A stretch of 64,000 nt of DNA from Atrina japonica (Eukaryota > Mollusca > Bivalvia > Pterioida > Pinnidae), in contig BROG01000252.1 in NCBI GenBank assembly GCA_030159075.1, positions 62,001 through 126,000 on the forward strand, written 5' to 3'. Both the position numbers and the translations under genes were made by a program. The notes under the pieces are model-generated. The model was not told where the DNA came from and ran no database searches. It was given only the letters and a program-made list of their open reading frames with translations. This document shows, piece after piece, positions 35,909 to 47,540 of this stretch (position 1 is its first letter; each line of letters begins with the position of its first letter).

Positions 35909-36088
35909 TACAGTGGAAATTTCGCCTAAAACACTTCTCTTAGGAGACCAACTTGCACTTCAGACCATAAATTTCCAGTCTCTTGATAAATAGTTAAATA
36001 AGTACAGAACCTCGTGTAAGAGACCATCTCACTAATAAGACCATTTGAGTCCATCAGAAAGGTGGTCTTGGTAGCGAGGTTCCACTAA
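35909..36088. mobile_element. MITE family C (ACAGTGGAA... ends)
   Basis: TACAGTGGAAATTTCGCCT at the left, GGTAGCGAGGTTCCACTAAA at the right, with internal AGGAGACCAACTTG and AGAGACCATCTC, as in related copies at 42112-42269, 54361-54540 and 60683-61232. Confidence 0.55.
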
Positions 36089-37518
36089 ATTTACTGGACA
36101 CATTTATTATCTTTGTCTGGATTATAAAAAAGTCCATAAAACAAAGATTGGGAATATTGTACTTCTGGAAAGTACAGTTGAGATCATGTGCCCAGGAGTA
36201 GGGCCACTCTGACCAGTTACACCCAATATGAGTCTGTAAGTACTCTGTACTTATAACAAGGTCTAGTACATTTGTTAACCTGTTCAACAGGTTCTTTAGG
36301 ATCCTTGGTTTACTAAATAAACAGAAAGATGACAATGTTGGGTACCATAGATAAAGACCAATGACAATATAAACAATTTTAACACAATTTTTGGAAGAAA
36401 ATTTAAGAAATTGTGAGACTGCTTTTTGTTGATAAAAAAATTAGAATGTTGTTTATTTTCAATTAAATCATCGAGATGATTACAGAGGCTAGTCTTTATG
36501 TATAATCTTTAAAAAATTGTGTCATCGCTGCTTTCTTTCTCCTAAAAAAAAGTATCAGAGGAGTGGAGTAATTGTAGATTATTTATGATTTCCAAACAAT
36601 TATGACTAGCACTGAAATGTAACACAGCATTTCAAATAATCATGACAACAACTGAAACATAGTACAGCACTGTTAGTTTTGTAGATTAGGTCTAAATCTA
36701 CTGATATACAGAGACTCGCAAAAATATTTAGACACTGTTATTTTTTACTCTATATGTGTATTTCACATAAAACCACATTTCAAAAAAATATTTCAAAGCC
36801 ATTTCTTATTGCATTTCTATAGAATTTTCACTGTTTCGGTATTTAATTTGAATTTTAATTTTCTGAATCAGAAATTAAAATGTCCATTCATTTAAACTGG
36901 AAGTTTAATTTTTGTGATAAATCTCTCTATATGCATAATATGTGTAAGTAAATTTGTGACATATAAATTTAAATTTTTTTTATATTGTCAAATCTTTGAA
37001 ATTATTTTAAATTAGAAAATTACATCCAAAACACCAATAAAACTTCTAACATTTTCTGTCTAATGCAATAAGAAATGACTTAACAATATTTTGAAAAAAA
37101 TAGGGTTTTTAAAACTTTTTTTAAAATATAAAATAGCCTAGATCCAGTATTTACATTTTAATTTCAGATATCTAATTAAATTCTAGGGCAATCAAATCCT
37201 ACTAATACTTTTTTCAATTACATGTATTTATGTTTTGCTGTTATATTATGATATCATAAAACATCCAATAAATAGTAAAACAGTGCATCATATTAAAGGC
37301 AAAACGGTTTGGAACTCTCCGTTTTGTGAGGTAAGAATAGCGTTCAATTGTTCTTCGGCGCTATCGTCGAAGTGGTGAAATATCATTTCAAAATATATTC
37401 TTTTATCAACAGTGCACAGTAGTTTCCGCTGGAATGTAGAGTTAATTGTACCCATATTGTATTCATTTGAAATATATAGATAAAAAATCGACAGAGATCC
37501 ATGAGTCCCTTTGTACTA
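36089..37518. other. Intergenic sequence upstream of the coiled-coil gene
   Basis: Very A+T-rich to about 37300, then richer in CpG (TTCTTCGGCGCTATCGTCGA near 37350), which fits a promoter-proximal region. Confidence 0.35.
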
Positions 37519-37526
37519 TGACGTCA
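37519..37526. promoter_or_regulatory. CRE-like palindrome TGACGTCA
   Basis: A perfect 8-bp cAMP-response-element palindrome about 100 bases upstream of the ATG at 37625. The position fits a promoter element; an 8-mer alone is weak evidence. Confidence 0.4.
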
Positions 37527-37624
37527 TATCAATAGCAACTGAAGCAAGGAATCTAGCGGGTCGTGTTTGTTTGCGCTCTCCTTGCAATTTGCAAATTAGT
37601 TGTCCAAAGTCGATATAGAAGACA

Positions 37625-37653
37625 ATGGATATTACAGGGAATTACAGAAATTC
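37625..37653 (+). CDS. Coiled-coil gene, exon 1
   Basis: ATG at 37625 opens MDITGNYRNS and reaches the donor GTAAGT at 37654 in phase 2. The exon at 38210 begins after an acceptor with one base completing a Ser codon, and the frame then stays open through six exons. The region upstream of this ATG is locally CpG-richer and has a CRE motif, supporting a first exon. Because it is short, this is the least certain exon of the gene. Confidence 0.55.
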
Positions 37654-38020
37654 GTAAGTTAGACTACTAATAACATTTTGATTTTATTCCATGAACTTCG
37701 TTGACCAACAAGATAGAATTTTATCGATATAAAGTTTTAAGCGTATGATGGCAAAGGATGCCATTTTGCCTTTCGGATTCGAAATTGTAAGATTGAAATT
37801 TGTACATTATATTATACCGTGTTACTGTTAGCGACTTTTCGTTCTTGATAGTATCAGTGTGATTACGATACAAATCTAGCCTACAATTGAGTGGAAAAAA
37901 GGCCAGTTTATTAAGTAGCAAGGCCCTTCCGTTAAAATTATCAGGTAAATAAGTGCTGGCAGATTCAGATTTTAGGACTTGCCTACAATCTCACCAACTT
38001 CTGCAATCATCCATCTATTA

Positions 38021-38124
<104 letters not shown>

Positions 38125-38209
38125 GTATTCTAAAATTAAATCATCCTAAAAATATTTGATATTAATTATGTTGTTCATCTCTAGAGACCACTTTATATTT
38201 TTTTATCAG

Positions 38210-38337
38210 CAAAGAAAATAAATCACCAGAAGCATTAAGATCTTCATATGATCTTAGAAGAAAAAGTGTCTGTAGAAATATGGATAGACAATCTGATACT
38301 GATAGTATCACCAAAGATAAATTGAAGGTTGATACAG
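38210..38337 (+). CDS. Coiled-coil gene, exon 2
   Basis: Acceptor TTTTTTTATCAG, phase-2 entry, phase-1 exit at CAG before GTAAGT. Encodes KENKSPEALRSSYDLRRKS, CRNMDRQSDTD and ITKDKLKVDT: polar, charged and probably disordered. No recognised domain. The donor lies inside a sequence that also reads open in another frame, without importance. Confidence 0.65.
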
Positions 38338-39303
38338 GTAAGTCATATTGTATTCTATATGTAAGTGCTTCATTTACAGGTAATACAGATATTTTCAACG
38401 CCCATTTGAGAAATGGGTTTCGTCCTTCTGAACTGGGAATTTTAACAAAATTGGGAAATCTAAAAATTATGCACAAAATTGTTTGAAAAAAACATGACTG
38501 TTCAAATTTATTGTCATTTGATTTTAATTTGAAAATTTGGACTGTAAATAGGGAAAATTCCTTTTTTTTTTTTTTTTTTGCATTGAGAATCAAATCTTAT
38601 TTTGTCCTCCCCCCACCTTTGATAGGGTGGAATATCCCTTCAGGTAGATATGCACATATAAACTCTGATCTCAGAATTGTGAAGTAAATAGGAAAGACAT
38701 AAAATTGGAAATTGACATAGATGTAACAAAACTGATGTTAAATAATTGTATCAGCCTAGGTTTGTAGTAGTGCCACTAGTGGGTCTATTGGCACTTTAAC
38801 TTTCTTTTAATTTTATACCATTAATCCTAGAAATTTTCAGATTGTTAAAAGATTTTTTTAAATGTTCATCCTAAATAATTGTATATAGTTGGATCCAATA
38901 CAAAATACATTGGAACCCACTTGTATTAAACACTGTTACACTGAAATCTGCTTAATTTGAAATGATTTTGATTCACCGACCAAACTTTTTATCACCATTA
39001 TAAACCCGTTTTCTTTTTTAAAACCATGTTTATTTGAAAGAAAAATTCATTCCTCTTTGATTTCAGTATATGCAGGTTTCAACTGTATATACATAATATA
39101 TTTTATTTGGTTCAAAAGCAATGACTACTTGAGATGTTTTGAAGAAACATCAAGCTGTATCGCATGTAAAATTCATTGTGTTACAATTTTTTAATGTTCT
39201 GTTTTGTGAAATCATTAGTTGTATGACAAATTAATGGTTTATTATTTTATGTACTGGTGCATCAAGCCATAATCATCTATTCATATGATTGATTTCATTA
39301 CAG

Positions 39304-39864
39304 GAAATGTCCGTGGGAGTGACAATGTCAAGCAACGCTCTTACAGTCGTAGCTCTGTTGGCAATCTAACCAACTCTGGATCAAGATCAAACTCAGCTGA
39401 GTCATTCAGAACAGATGGATCCAAACATAGCATTTCTGAGTCCATGAAACCAGATAGGTCCAGACACAGTCTCTCTGAGTCATTAGAGCCAGGCAGATCC
39501 AAACACAGCCTCTCTGAGTCATTAAAACCAGAATTGTCCCAGAACAGCCTCTCTGGGTCCATGAAACCAAATAGATCCAAACACAGTCTGTTAGGTCCAG
39601 ATGCATGTGTGAAAAAGAAAAGAAGCATCATAAAGATTCCATGCCAAGAATTTGCAGAAATGGATGGTAGGTCAACAAGTATGTCATCCAACAACAGGGC
39701 CAGATCCTCTACACCAGTCACCAACCAGAAGTCTGCTACAAGTGTGCATGACTTGAAGGATAGTCTGTCTGTCAGCAAAGTACTCAGAAAGAAGAGTCCA
39801 GATAACATTCATGTTATCCCATTTAGTAATGATGATTCTGGCATTGTTCCAGATTTTGATACAG
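39304..39864 (+). CDS. Coiled-coil gene, exon 3 (Ser-rich 13-residue repeats)
   Basis: Acceptor TTCATTACAG, phases 1-1, 561 bases, no stop. It encodes a Ser/Arg/Lys-rich segment with about five tandem repeats of 13 residues, consensus (D/G)RSKHSLSESLKP, at 39414-39602. The repeat corresponds to a 39-bp DNA unit, so expansion kept the frame. RxKHSLS motifs are plausible basophilic-kinase sites. The second half (KKKRSIIKIPCQEFAEM, RARSSTPVTNQKSATS, VLRKKSPDNIHVIPFS, DDSGIVPDFDTG) is again polar and likely disordered. I do not recognise the family. Confidence 0.8.
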
Positions 39865-40399
39865 GTATGTGTTGCAACATGTTGAAACATACAGTCAAAC
39901 CTAATACTTAAGTCCAGTCAATTATCTAATTTTGTCCTGATAAACAAAGTAGTCATTGTATTGAGTTTATTAAACTCATACATTGGACTGGAAAATTCAC
40001 TTGATTTCCAGGATGAGATTTCTTTCCTAAGCATGTGACAACTTCAGTTTCTTGTGCATACGGTGATGTTCAGTTATTTGAATTACCTCTCTTTGATTAA
40101 AAGAGTGATTTAAATCATGATAAATTTGTCAGAGACACAAAAATATCTCAATCTGAGTGTACATATCTTTTCCAAGTTAGGGATACAATCATCTTAGGCT
40201 CTGAGATTGAGATTTCTTTATCTCTCCTATAACATGGTGAAGATCCTCTTGGTCATAGTTATATCTGAATTAATGAGGTGGTCCCCTAAGTGAAATGGTG
40301 TTAGCATGTGGTTCTACTGTATGTGACTCAATATGACAGATGGTTAACTATACTCCTGCCATTAAATGACTTAATATTGTCTTGCTTTAATTGATATTT

Positions 40400-40795
40400 A
40401 TCTCGAGATTACAAGTTCTGGTATCATGTGATGTAATTCTTGAGATTACAAGCTCTGGTATTATCATATTGATAGATTACATGCCTGTATCATTACAATC
40501 TCAAGTTTCTCTGGTACCAGGTAATTGATTTACAAGCTCTGGTATTAAAATATAATGCAGCTTTAGATTACATGCTTAGGTATCATGTGATGCAGCTCTG
40601 AGACTACAAGCTCTGGTATCATTTGATGCAGCCCTGATATTACAATCTCAGGTACATGTACCAGGTATTGCAACCCTGAGATTACAAGCTCTGGTATCAT
40701 TTGATGCAGCCCTGATATTACAATCTCAGGTACCAGGTATTGCAACCCTGAGATTACAAGCTCTGGTATCATTTGATGCAGCCCTGAGATGCCTC
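40400..40795. repeat. Compound tandem repeat in intron 3 (~38 and ~71-77 bp)
   Basis: ATTACAAGCTCTGGTATCAT, TTGATGCAGCCCTGATATTA and CAATCTCAGGTACCAGGTAT recur in order. Two longer units near 40602-40750 are nearly identical apart from a 4-bp duplication (ACATGT). Shorter ~38-bp half units precede them. Confidence 0.75.
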
Positions 40796-40958
40796 ATTCT
40801 GACATGATACTATATATATAGTGACATCTTTTAAGTCCTACCGTTGCAACTACATGTATAACATCATTGTCACATTGCTGCTGATGTTGAAAGATACAGA
40901 CTTGCTTACAGCTATGTGATTCTTTATTTTGATTGTGACTGATTGATGACTATTTCAG

Positions 40959-41078
40959 CTGGACCCTCAGAGGTAAAGGAAACCTGTAACAAAAGTTTCT
41001 CCTACTCTGCTACAGAGAATAAGCTAGACACTACTGCCAACAGATACAGGACAGGTGTAGATCATCATCATGATAAAG
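40959..41078 (+). CDS. Coiled-coil gene, exon 4
   Basis: Acceptor CTATTTCAG, phases 1-1, 120 bases: AGPSEVKETCNKSFSYSATE, NKLDTTANRYRTG and VDHHHDK. Polar linker with a His cluster. Skipping this exon would keep the frame because both ends are phase 1. Confidence 0.65.
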
Positions 41079-41673
41079 GTATCTGTGTATCTTAAACTTA
41101 TCTCATTTTACCTCAAATCTGTCTGATATGATTCAAGAAAGAAAAACAAAATGGACAGGAGTAGTGAAGATATATATGTAGTTATGCTACACTTGCAAAA
41201 TAAATAGAAACTGATAGCAGAATCAGAATTTTCTTATTCAATGATTTTCCACCCTATCACATGGGGCTGAAATAAGGTCTCATTGCCAATGCAAAAAAAA
41301 TGTGTTGACCAATAGTTAGCATATATACCAGTAGTATATAGCAAGTCTGAGAATTTCATTGACAATTCTTAACTATTAAACTTACAGACCTTGTAGTTTT
41401 TGAAAAGTGAATATCTGTAGATTTACATTCTCCTGACAGTGGCAAGATAAACTATAACCAAGTTAAAAAAAATATATTTAATCAATTTACTGTTAACATG
41501 TTTTTTGGTAACTGTGTATATCAGAAGTGGCACTTACATTATGGTCAAGAGCCATCTGGTTCTCAACTTGATATACATAAACTACTTTCAAGTATATATT
41601 GATGTGTCAAAAATCCACATTTGATTGTCAGTCTTTTGGAACAAATTCATAGTATATGAATAGTAATGAAAAG

Positions 41674-41932
41674 TATAGTGAAACTTGTATATAAAGACCC
41701 TCTTACAGACACAACAAAACCAGTCTTTATAGGTAGGTGGTCTTTATATAGAGGTTGGTTTGTACACAAATGGTACTATTGGGATTAGGAAAAAACCCTA
41801 TGACCAGGTCAGGTGGCCTTTATACACAGGTGGTGCTAGAGCAAATTTTACTGTAGTAAGTAAAAACTATTGGAAGTCTTTATGACCAGTTGGTCTTTAT
41901 ACACAGGTGGTCGCTAGAGGAAGTTTTACAGA
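41674..41932. mobile_element. MITE family C variant upstream of exon 5
   Basis: TATAGTGAAACTTGTATATA (AAGACC) at the left and GGTGGTCGCTAGAGGAAGTT (TTACAG) at the right are approximate inverted repeats. GGTGGTCTTTATA and CCAGTCTTTATAGG blocks repeat inside. It ends about 45 bases before exon 5. Confidence 0.5.
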
Positions 41933-41976
41933 CTTTATTGTATTTCTTCTCCATCATCAGTTGTATTTTCCTTCAG

Positions 41977-42082
41977 GTATGGTTGTTTCAGGAGTCAACT
42001 ACAAAACTGGAGTATTAGCTGATCCATCAGGTGGACAAGAAACTGTACACATTGATTTCAGGACATCTGAAGAGGATGATAA
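41977..42082 (+). CDS. Coiled-coil gene, exon 5
   Basis: Acceptor TTTTCCTTCAG, phase-1 entry, phase-2 exit at GATAA before GTATGT. Encodes MVVSGVNYKTGVLADPSGG, QETVHIDFRTSEEDD. It is the branching point of the gene: its phase-2 end fits both exon 6 (43009) and the exon at 45454. Family C MITEs sit on both sides. Confidence 0.7.
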
Positions 42083-42111
42083 GTATGTACTTGTTACACT
42101 CAATCTTCAAG

Positions 42112-42269
42112 TACAGAGGAGCCTGTCTTAAGAGACCATCCGATCTGCCACTCAAATGTGGTTTCAGGACAGGTGGTCTCTCAAAATACGTTTTGTTTAA
42201 AGTATTATTTTTCAGTTTTCAGAATGTGGTCTTTCATGAGAGTGGTCTTTCAAGACAGGTTCCACTGTA
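42112..42269. mobile_element. MITE family C downstream of exon 5
   Basis: TACAGAGGAGCCTGTCTTAAG (AGACC) at the left mirrors GGTCTTTCAAGACAGGTTCC (ACTGTA) at the right. It begins 30 bases after the exon 5 donor. Confidence 0.65.
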
Positions 42270-42396
42270 TCAGTAGAATGTAATACAGCACCCCATCTGT
42301 TCCAAGTGGTGGTTCTGTAAGATGTGTGTTTGATAACAAATGTTTTACCTCGCTTTCACCACTTATTTGTTTCTACTTGGAGACATACACATACCA

Positions 42397-42398
<2 letters not shown>

Positions 42399-42461
<63 letters not shown>
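42399..42461. repeat. (AT)n microsatellite
   Basis: Perfect AT run of about 31 units in intron 5. Confidence 0.95.
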
Positions 42462-42463
<2 letters not shown>

Positions 42464-43008
42464 GATTTACCGTAGAAGGATTTCTATTATAGTGTCTCTC
42501 AAGATATTAAACTCTCAAGAGGGCAACATATTAGTGATAATACTGAATGTAGTAATACTATGTAGTATTCCAAAAGATGTGATCTTGTGCAGTAGTGGTC
42601 ACTTAAGACAAATTGCTCCATATCAACATTTTAGGGTAGAGACCACAGCCTTTAGGATGTGGACTACCTTTGGTCATGTTGTCAAACCTTGGGTTGATAC
42701 AAATTATTAACCAATGACAACCAAACAGAAAAGAAAGCAAAGGCTTTGGTCTACTATTTTTATGCCTGTATGCCTTATCTTGCTATATTGCTGTTTGATG
42801 CCACAATCTTCAATTTTTCAGTAATGGATTCAAGTATGATCACTTATGTTGAAAAGTTTAAGTTTTGTTTGTTTTATTTACATACAATGTATGTAGGGAT
42901 ACTTATTGTGCAAGTGCCTGTAAAATGGTTTCTCAAGGGTATTATACAAATGAAGCAAGGTATTGTTAAGATAAATTTTAAAGTTGCATGGTTTTGGTTT
43001 TTTTACAG

Positions 43009-43933
43009 AATTCTCAGGTCTCTTAGAAAATTCCAGGAAGACTCTGACATGGAGGTAAAGAAACTAACCAAAGAGCTGGAGGATGCCAACAACATTTTGA
43101 TCTCATTGCAGAAAACAGTCTATGCTTTACAGGAGGAGAAAGATAAAAGTCAGTCATCACTGGACAAGATCAAACAGGAGTACAGATATCTGCTGGAAGA
43201 AAAATTCACATGCCAAAAACAGATTGCAGCCATTAGACGAAATATTGGCAATAGCCATATCAAAGATCGCAGAATGGCAAGGGAACTAGAGCAATTGAGT
43301 GTTTCATATGAGAGACTGGATCATCAGGAAAAGCTGATGAAAAGGCAAATAGCCATGCTGGAAGCAGATCTCGCTCTTGTTGTTTCAAAACTGGAAGTCC
43401 CCAAAAAAAGGGGGAAAAGCATCCGTTCCTCAGAGTTGTATAAACTGGACAACAATCGCACTAAAAGTCTGTCACAGGTCAACTCAGCAAGCTCTCGCAA
43501 TATTCCTGTCAAGAACCGTGTATGCAGAAAGGTTCCTAAAGAAATTCTTTCCATATCTACTAAATTTGATGATTCTCCTCCACATTACATGGTACCTGAG
43601 AGGACACATCACTCTGGAAAGGATTTAGTCCTTCCGAAGATTGAAACCAAGAAAACCGGCAATGTCAGGTATGTGGATTGTGCAAGTGGATGTGTAATGA
43701 AACCAGAAACAGAAAAAAGAAAGCCCTTGCTGATCATTGAAGAGAATGACACTCAGGATACCCAACTGAAGTTGCCAGGTCTTGCCAATCACACCAACAG
43801 AAATATAGTGGCAAACAAAGGACTTGTCCCAAAGCCACCAACACACAAGAAAAAGGGAAAATACATCCAAAGGCAGAGAGCCTTGCTGCCAGACATAGAT
43901 CAGAGCAAGCTGAATTTGTCCAACAGGCACTAA
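43009..43933 (+). CDS. Coiled-coil gene, exon 6 (coiled coil; terminal in the short form)
   Basis: Acceptor TTTTTTTACAG, phase-2 entry, open to TAA 43931-43933. With exons 1-5 it gives 622 residues. Residues about 320-460 form a heptad-rich coiled coil (MEVKKLTKELEDANNIL, LQKTVYALQEEKDKSQ, LEEKFTCQKQIAAIRR, LMKRQIAMLEADLALVVSK), ending in a YERL..QE...LDN module that resembles one in the exon at 56874. Basic, disordered tails follow (KPPTHKKKGKYIQRQRALLP). An internal, consensus-like donor CAG-GTATGT at 43668/43669 in phase 2 could instead join to 45454, making 43009-43668 a frame-preserving 660-base cassette. I saw no AATAAA in roughly the next 700 bases, so the terminal status is uncertain. 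Family unknown; a cytoskeletal or centrosomal role would be speculation. Confidence 0.85.
43668..43674 (+). promoter_or_regulatory. Candidate internal splice donor in exon 6
   Basis: AATGTCAG followed by GTATGT is close to the consensus donor and splits the codon AGG in phase 2, the same phase as the acceptor at 45454. Usage would remove the last 88 residues of the short form and splice into the downstream exons. No transcript evidence here. Confidence 0.4.
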
Positions 43934-44635
43934 ACATGGACAGAATTATAAGTTCTGAACATTTTTTTTGTCAGAAACTTTAAAGATTTTATATATATAT
44001 ATATATATTTGTTTTCTTAATATTATGCTAATTTTTAATAGATTTGTCCCCTAAAAATGATGAAAATAACCCACTGAGAACGACCTACTGAATTACAGGT
44101 TCAAAGTTTGAAGTTTTAAAGAGATATAACATACATTTGATTATGGAGCAAAACCAAAGGACAATATTGGCATAAAAATGTTGAGGTAAAAAGAAAAGTA
44201 TTGAGAAGTTTAATATTGTTAGAATTAAGATTTTTTTTAAAATCAGAGTCTGTAGGAAAATGTTACAAAAGTATTGTTTTCAAAGTTCAGACATTGTCAT
44301 CCAAGTTTTTTTAATTTTTTGCTGCAAGAATATGACAACTACACAATGTGCAAAATTACATGAAATTAGAAGATGATATTTTAATCTTTAAATCAGATAT
44401 AGGGCAAATCAACCACAAGGTCAAACTCACACTAATTATGATCATAAATATATGTTTCAAAGAATCAAGACCTTTTCCTCCTCTTGGGATAAATATTAGT
44501 GTTTATAGATTCTAATTTTCTTTTTTAAGTTTCACATTGTAGCTTGAAGCCATTTGTTTCACAATCAGTTTTTGAAATGTCTTATCTGATTGGAATTATA
44601 AATTTTAACAGATATACTTTTGAACTGGCTTATAT
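43934..44635. other. Intron or 3' UTR of the short form
   Basis: A+T-rich with a short (TA)n run at about 43992-44008. I found no canonical AATAAA by eye. Confidence 0.3.
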
Positions 44636-44639
44636 TATC

Positions 44640-45235
44640 AGATCTATTGAAATAGCTTATATTTATTAGGTCAGCTATTGAAATTAATTGTATAACAAGG
44701 TCAACTAATAGAATTACTTAATTGAACAGATCCAATATTGAAATTACTTAAATGATCAGACCCACTATTGAAATTACTTTAATGATCAGATCCAATATAG
44801 AAATTACTTCTGTTGTTAGGCTCACCATTAAAATTCCTAACATTATTAGATCCACTATTGAAATTATTAACATTATCAAATCTTCTATTGAAATTACCTT
44901 ACATTATCAGATCCACTATTGAAATTACCTTACATTATCAGATCCACTATTGAAATTACCATTATACTACCATTATCAGATCATCTATTGACATTATTTA
45001 TATTATTAGATCTACTTTTGAACTGACTTATAGTATAAGATCATCTATTGACATTATTTATATTATTAGATCTACTTTTGCACTGATTTATAGTATTAGA
45101 TCATCTATTGATATTATTAATATTATCAGATTTTTTATAGAAATTAGTTTACTTTATTAGATCCAATATTGCAATAACTTTTATTATCAATCTACTTTTA
45201 AAATGACTACTATTACTAGATCTTCTATTGAAATT
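44640..45235. repeat. ~32-bp degenerate minisatellite
   Basis: About 17 units built on ATTATCAGATCCACTATTGA followed by AATTACTT, with variants GATCATCTATTGACATTATT and GATCTACTTTTGAACTGAC. It lies just upstream of the exon at 45454. Confidence 0.85.
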
Positions 45236-45453
45236 ACTAATACTATTCGATTTTATGTTACAGTCTCTGTACCAGATAATAATGTATTACACCACAGTGA
45301 CCTTATTTCAGGATTCCCTGTACATCATTCAAGGCACTGCTTGCTGTGTATCTTTCTCACTGGTTTGTCTATTCTCTGTTTACCAACCATAGAATCTTCC
45401 TTGCGATTTTGATGTCAAAAGATAACTTTCTTTTATGTTTCTGGGAATTTTAG

Positions 45454-45615
45454 GTCATATGTCAGTGCATTAGAATTATTTGAGAAATTATGGTCAGTTA
45501 AAATTAACACATCTGAAATCCTTGATTATCTGTTGGCCAGATTGCGAAGCAGGTCTACTTCTACTCATCTTCCCCCCAGTGTTCTCTGTACATCACAGTA
45601 TGCCCCTACCTCCAG
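45454..45615 (+). CDS. Coiled-coil gene, exon 7 (long form)
   Basis: Acceptor GGGAATTTTAG, 162 bases, phase 2 in and phase 2 out, donor CAG-GTAATC. One base completes a codon, then SYVSALELFEKLWSVKINTS, EILDYLLARLRSRSTSTHLP, PSVLCTSQYAPTS. Only this frame is open, and its composition is clearly richer in G+C than the flanking introns. The entry phase fits both exon 5 and the internal donor of exon 6. ALELFEKLW...ILDYLLARL looks like two amphipathic helices. Domain not recognised. Confidence 0.6.
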
Positions 45616-47150
45616 GTAATCCAGTGGTATATCTAAAGCATTTATCTAACATATAAGTGTATAATGAAGTGACTGCATGAAATTTTTAGATCTAGTATGA
45701 AATTATCTTTTTATTAGAGGCTTAATAGCAGTAAAACAAGTTAGTTTTTTGATAAGCAATAGCTGGCAATTTTTTAGGGAAAAAAGGAATTACTATAAAG
45801 AATGGTCATTATTTCAAACAAAACTGCAAAATTTATATGTATTCAAAAACTTTGAATTTGGAACCATATTGGGTACAAAAGAAATAAACAAAATAAAACT
45901 GTAAAATGTGATAGGGAGGCAGAAATCCATCATAAAAAGGCTAATACATTAAACTAATCTAAGGAATTATATTTGGTACTGTTTTGATAAGTCAGTTTGA
46001 GGTTAGAATAACTTATTTGGCTGATGAAATATGCTTTCTGGAGTCATTTATAACACTAACAGGTCTTTTTCATCCATCCATTTTACCAACGTGGATGCAT
46101 ATAAAATCATTATTTACTGATTTTTATTACTGGAGCATTTTTGGATCTTTTCTTTCAGTTTGGCTTTACTTAATCATCTTTAAAAAGATATTGATATTGA
46201 ATATCAAATAGATTTGAGCTAACCCAAAGCATGGAGAACAAAGTACCAAGTTTGTAAAATAAAGTATAGAATGTTAGGTCTGTAGTTTTTCAATCTGGAA
46301 ATATTATATATCACTTCTATTGCTGTGTGGACTTCGTCAGTGGTCAGAACTTCGCAATCTGGCCATATTTACTTACATCATCTTCGTCTCATTCACAAAT
46401 CCCAGAAAAATTGAACCAATGAGAACTTCTTCACAGACACACTTTTAATCAAGTGTATGATATGAGAAAGAGCCTTAGCAAATGATATGCCTTTAAAAAG
46501 TTTAGGGGAAAAAATTAATCAAAATTTTGCAGATAAAAGTACGCCCAAAATTCACTCAGATGTCTCAACAAAGTCATATGCAATTTTTAAGATAAATCTC
46601 AATTCTCTTTATTTTTGGCAAACTTATTTCATATTTAGAAAAACTTATATTCTTCTTTTAAAAACATGTAAAAATTGTTCATTACAAAAATTGATCCTCC
46701 AAATTCAAATTTTCTAGCATCATAAATATCTGATCAAAACAGATTTCCCCATGTTTGATACTTATTTGATAGGCAAGAGGTATGTATTCTACCAAATCTT
46801 CACAAAATTTCAGATGTCAAAATTATTCTATAAATATTATCAAAATTATGTAAGAATATTTTCCCTTTAACTAATAGAACAGGTGCATTTTTACACATTT
46901 ATAAATATGCCATGCTGAAAAAGAATGCACAAAAATTACATGTAAAATCTCCATAAAATCACTGATTTGGATGTACATAAGGGGTCCTGATAAGGTCACT
47001 GTGACTTCACATATTTTATATTTTTTTTGCTTCAGATGGTTTTTCATTATTATTTTTAGGTTTGGAAATGTATTATTGTCTAAAATATGTATATCATTAC
47101 AGTAACTTGTTTGCTGTATTATTACTTTAGAATAGCAGAGCTCAAATATT
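45616..47150. other. Intron sequence, no gene seen
   Basis: Very A+T-rich; short open frames at 45984-46211 and 46487-46717 have biased, non-coding-like composition. Confidence 0.35.
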
Positions 47151-47154
47151 TGTC

Positions 47155-47540
47155 AGTCAAAGAATACTTGTGAAATTCAGTGTAAAACTCTAAGACATGT
47201 ATCAAAATGTAAGATTTTAAGAAATTTATCAAAAAGTCAAATTTTAAGTCATTTGTAGAAAAGTCAAATTAAAATATATATACATGTATATCAAAAAATC
47301 AAATTTTAAGTCATTTCAGGAAAAGTCAAATTTTAAGTCATTTGTAGAAAAGTCAGTTTAAAATAATATCAAAAAGTTAAATCTTAAGTCATTTGAAGAA
47401 AAGTCACATTTTAAAATAGCATATCAAAAACTTAAATTTTAAGTCATTTGTAGAAAAGTCACATTTTTAAAAAATTATCAAAAACTAATATTTTAAGTTA
47501 TTTGTAGAGAAGTCAACTTCTCACCACATGTCAAGAAGTC
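47155..47540. repeat. Degenerate tandem repeat of ~33-40 bp
   Basis: AAAAGTCAAATTTTAAGTCA and TTTGTAGAAAAGTCA alternate repeatedly with indels and AT-rich insertions. Confidence 0.75.

Noticed and set aside
39341..39808. 155-residue minus-strand open frame
   Set aside because: Shadow of coiled-coil gene exon 3, whose plus-strand frame has matching splice sites on both sides.
45255..45352. Exon-like segment after TTATGTTACAG
   Set aside because: Its phase-1 entry and exit do not fit the phase-2 chain of exon 5 and the 45454 exon, and the donor-like sites are weak.
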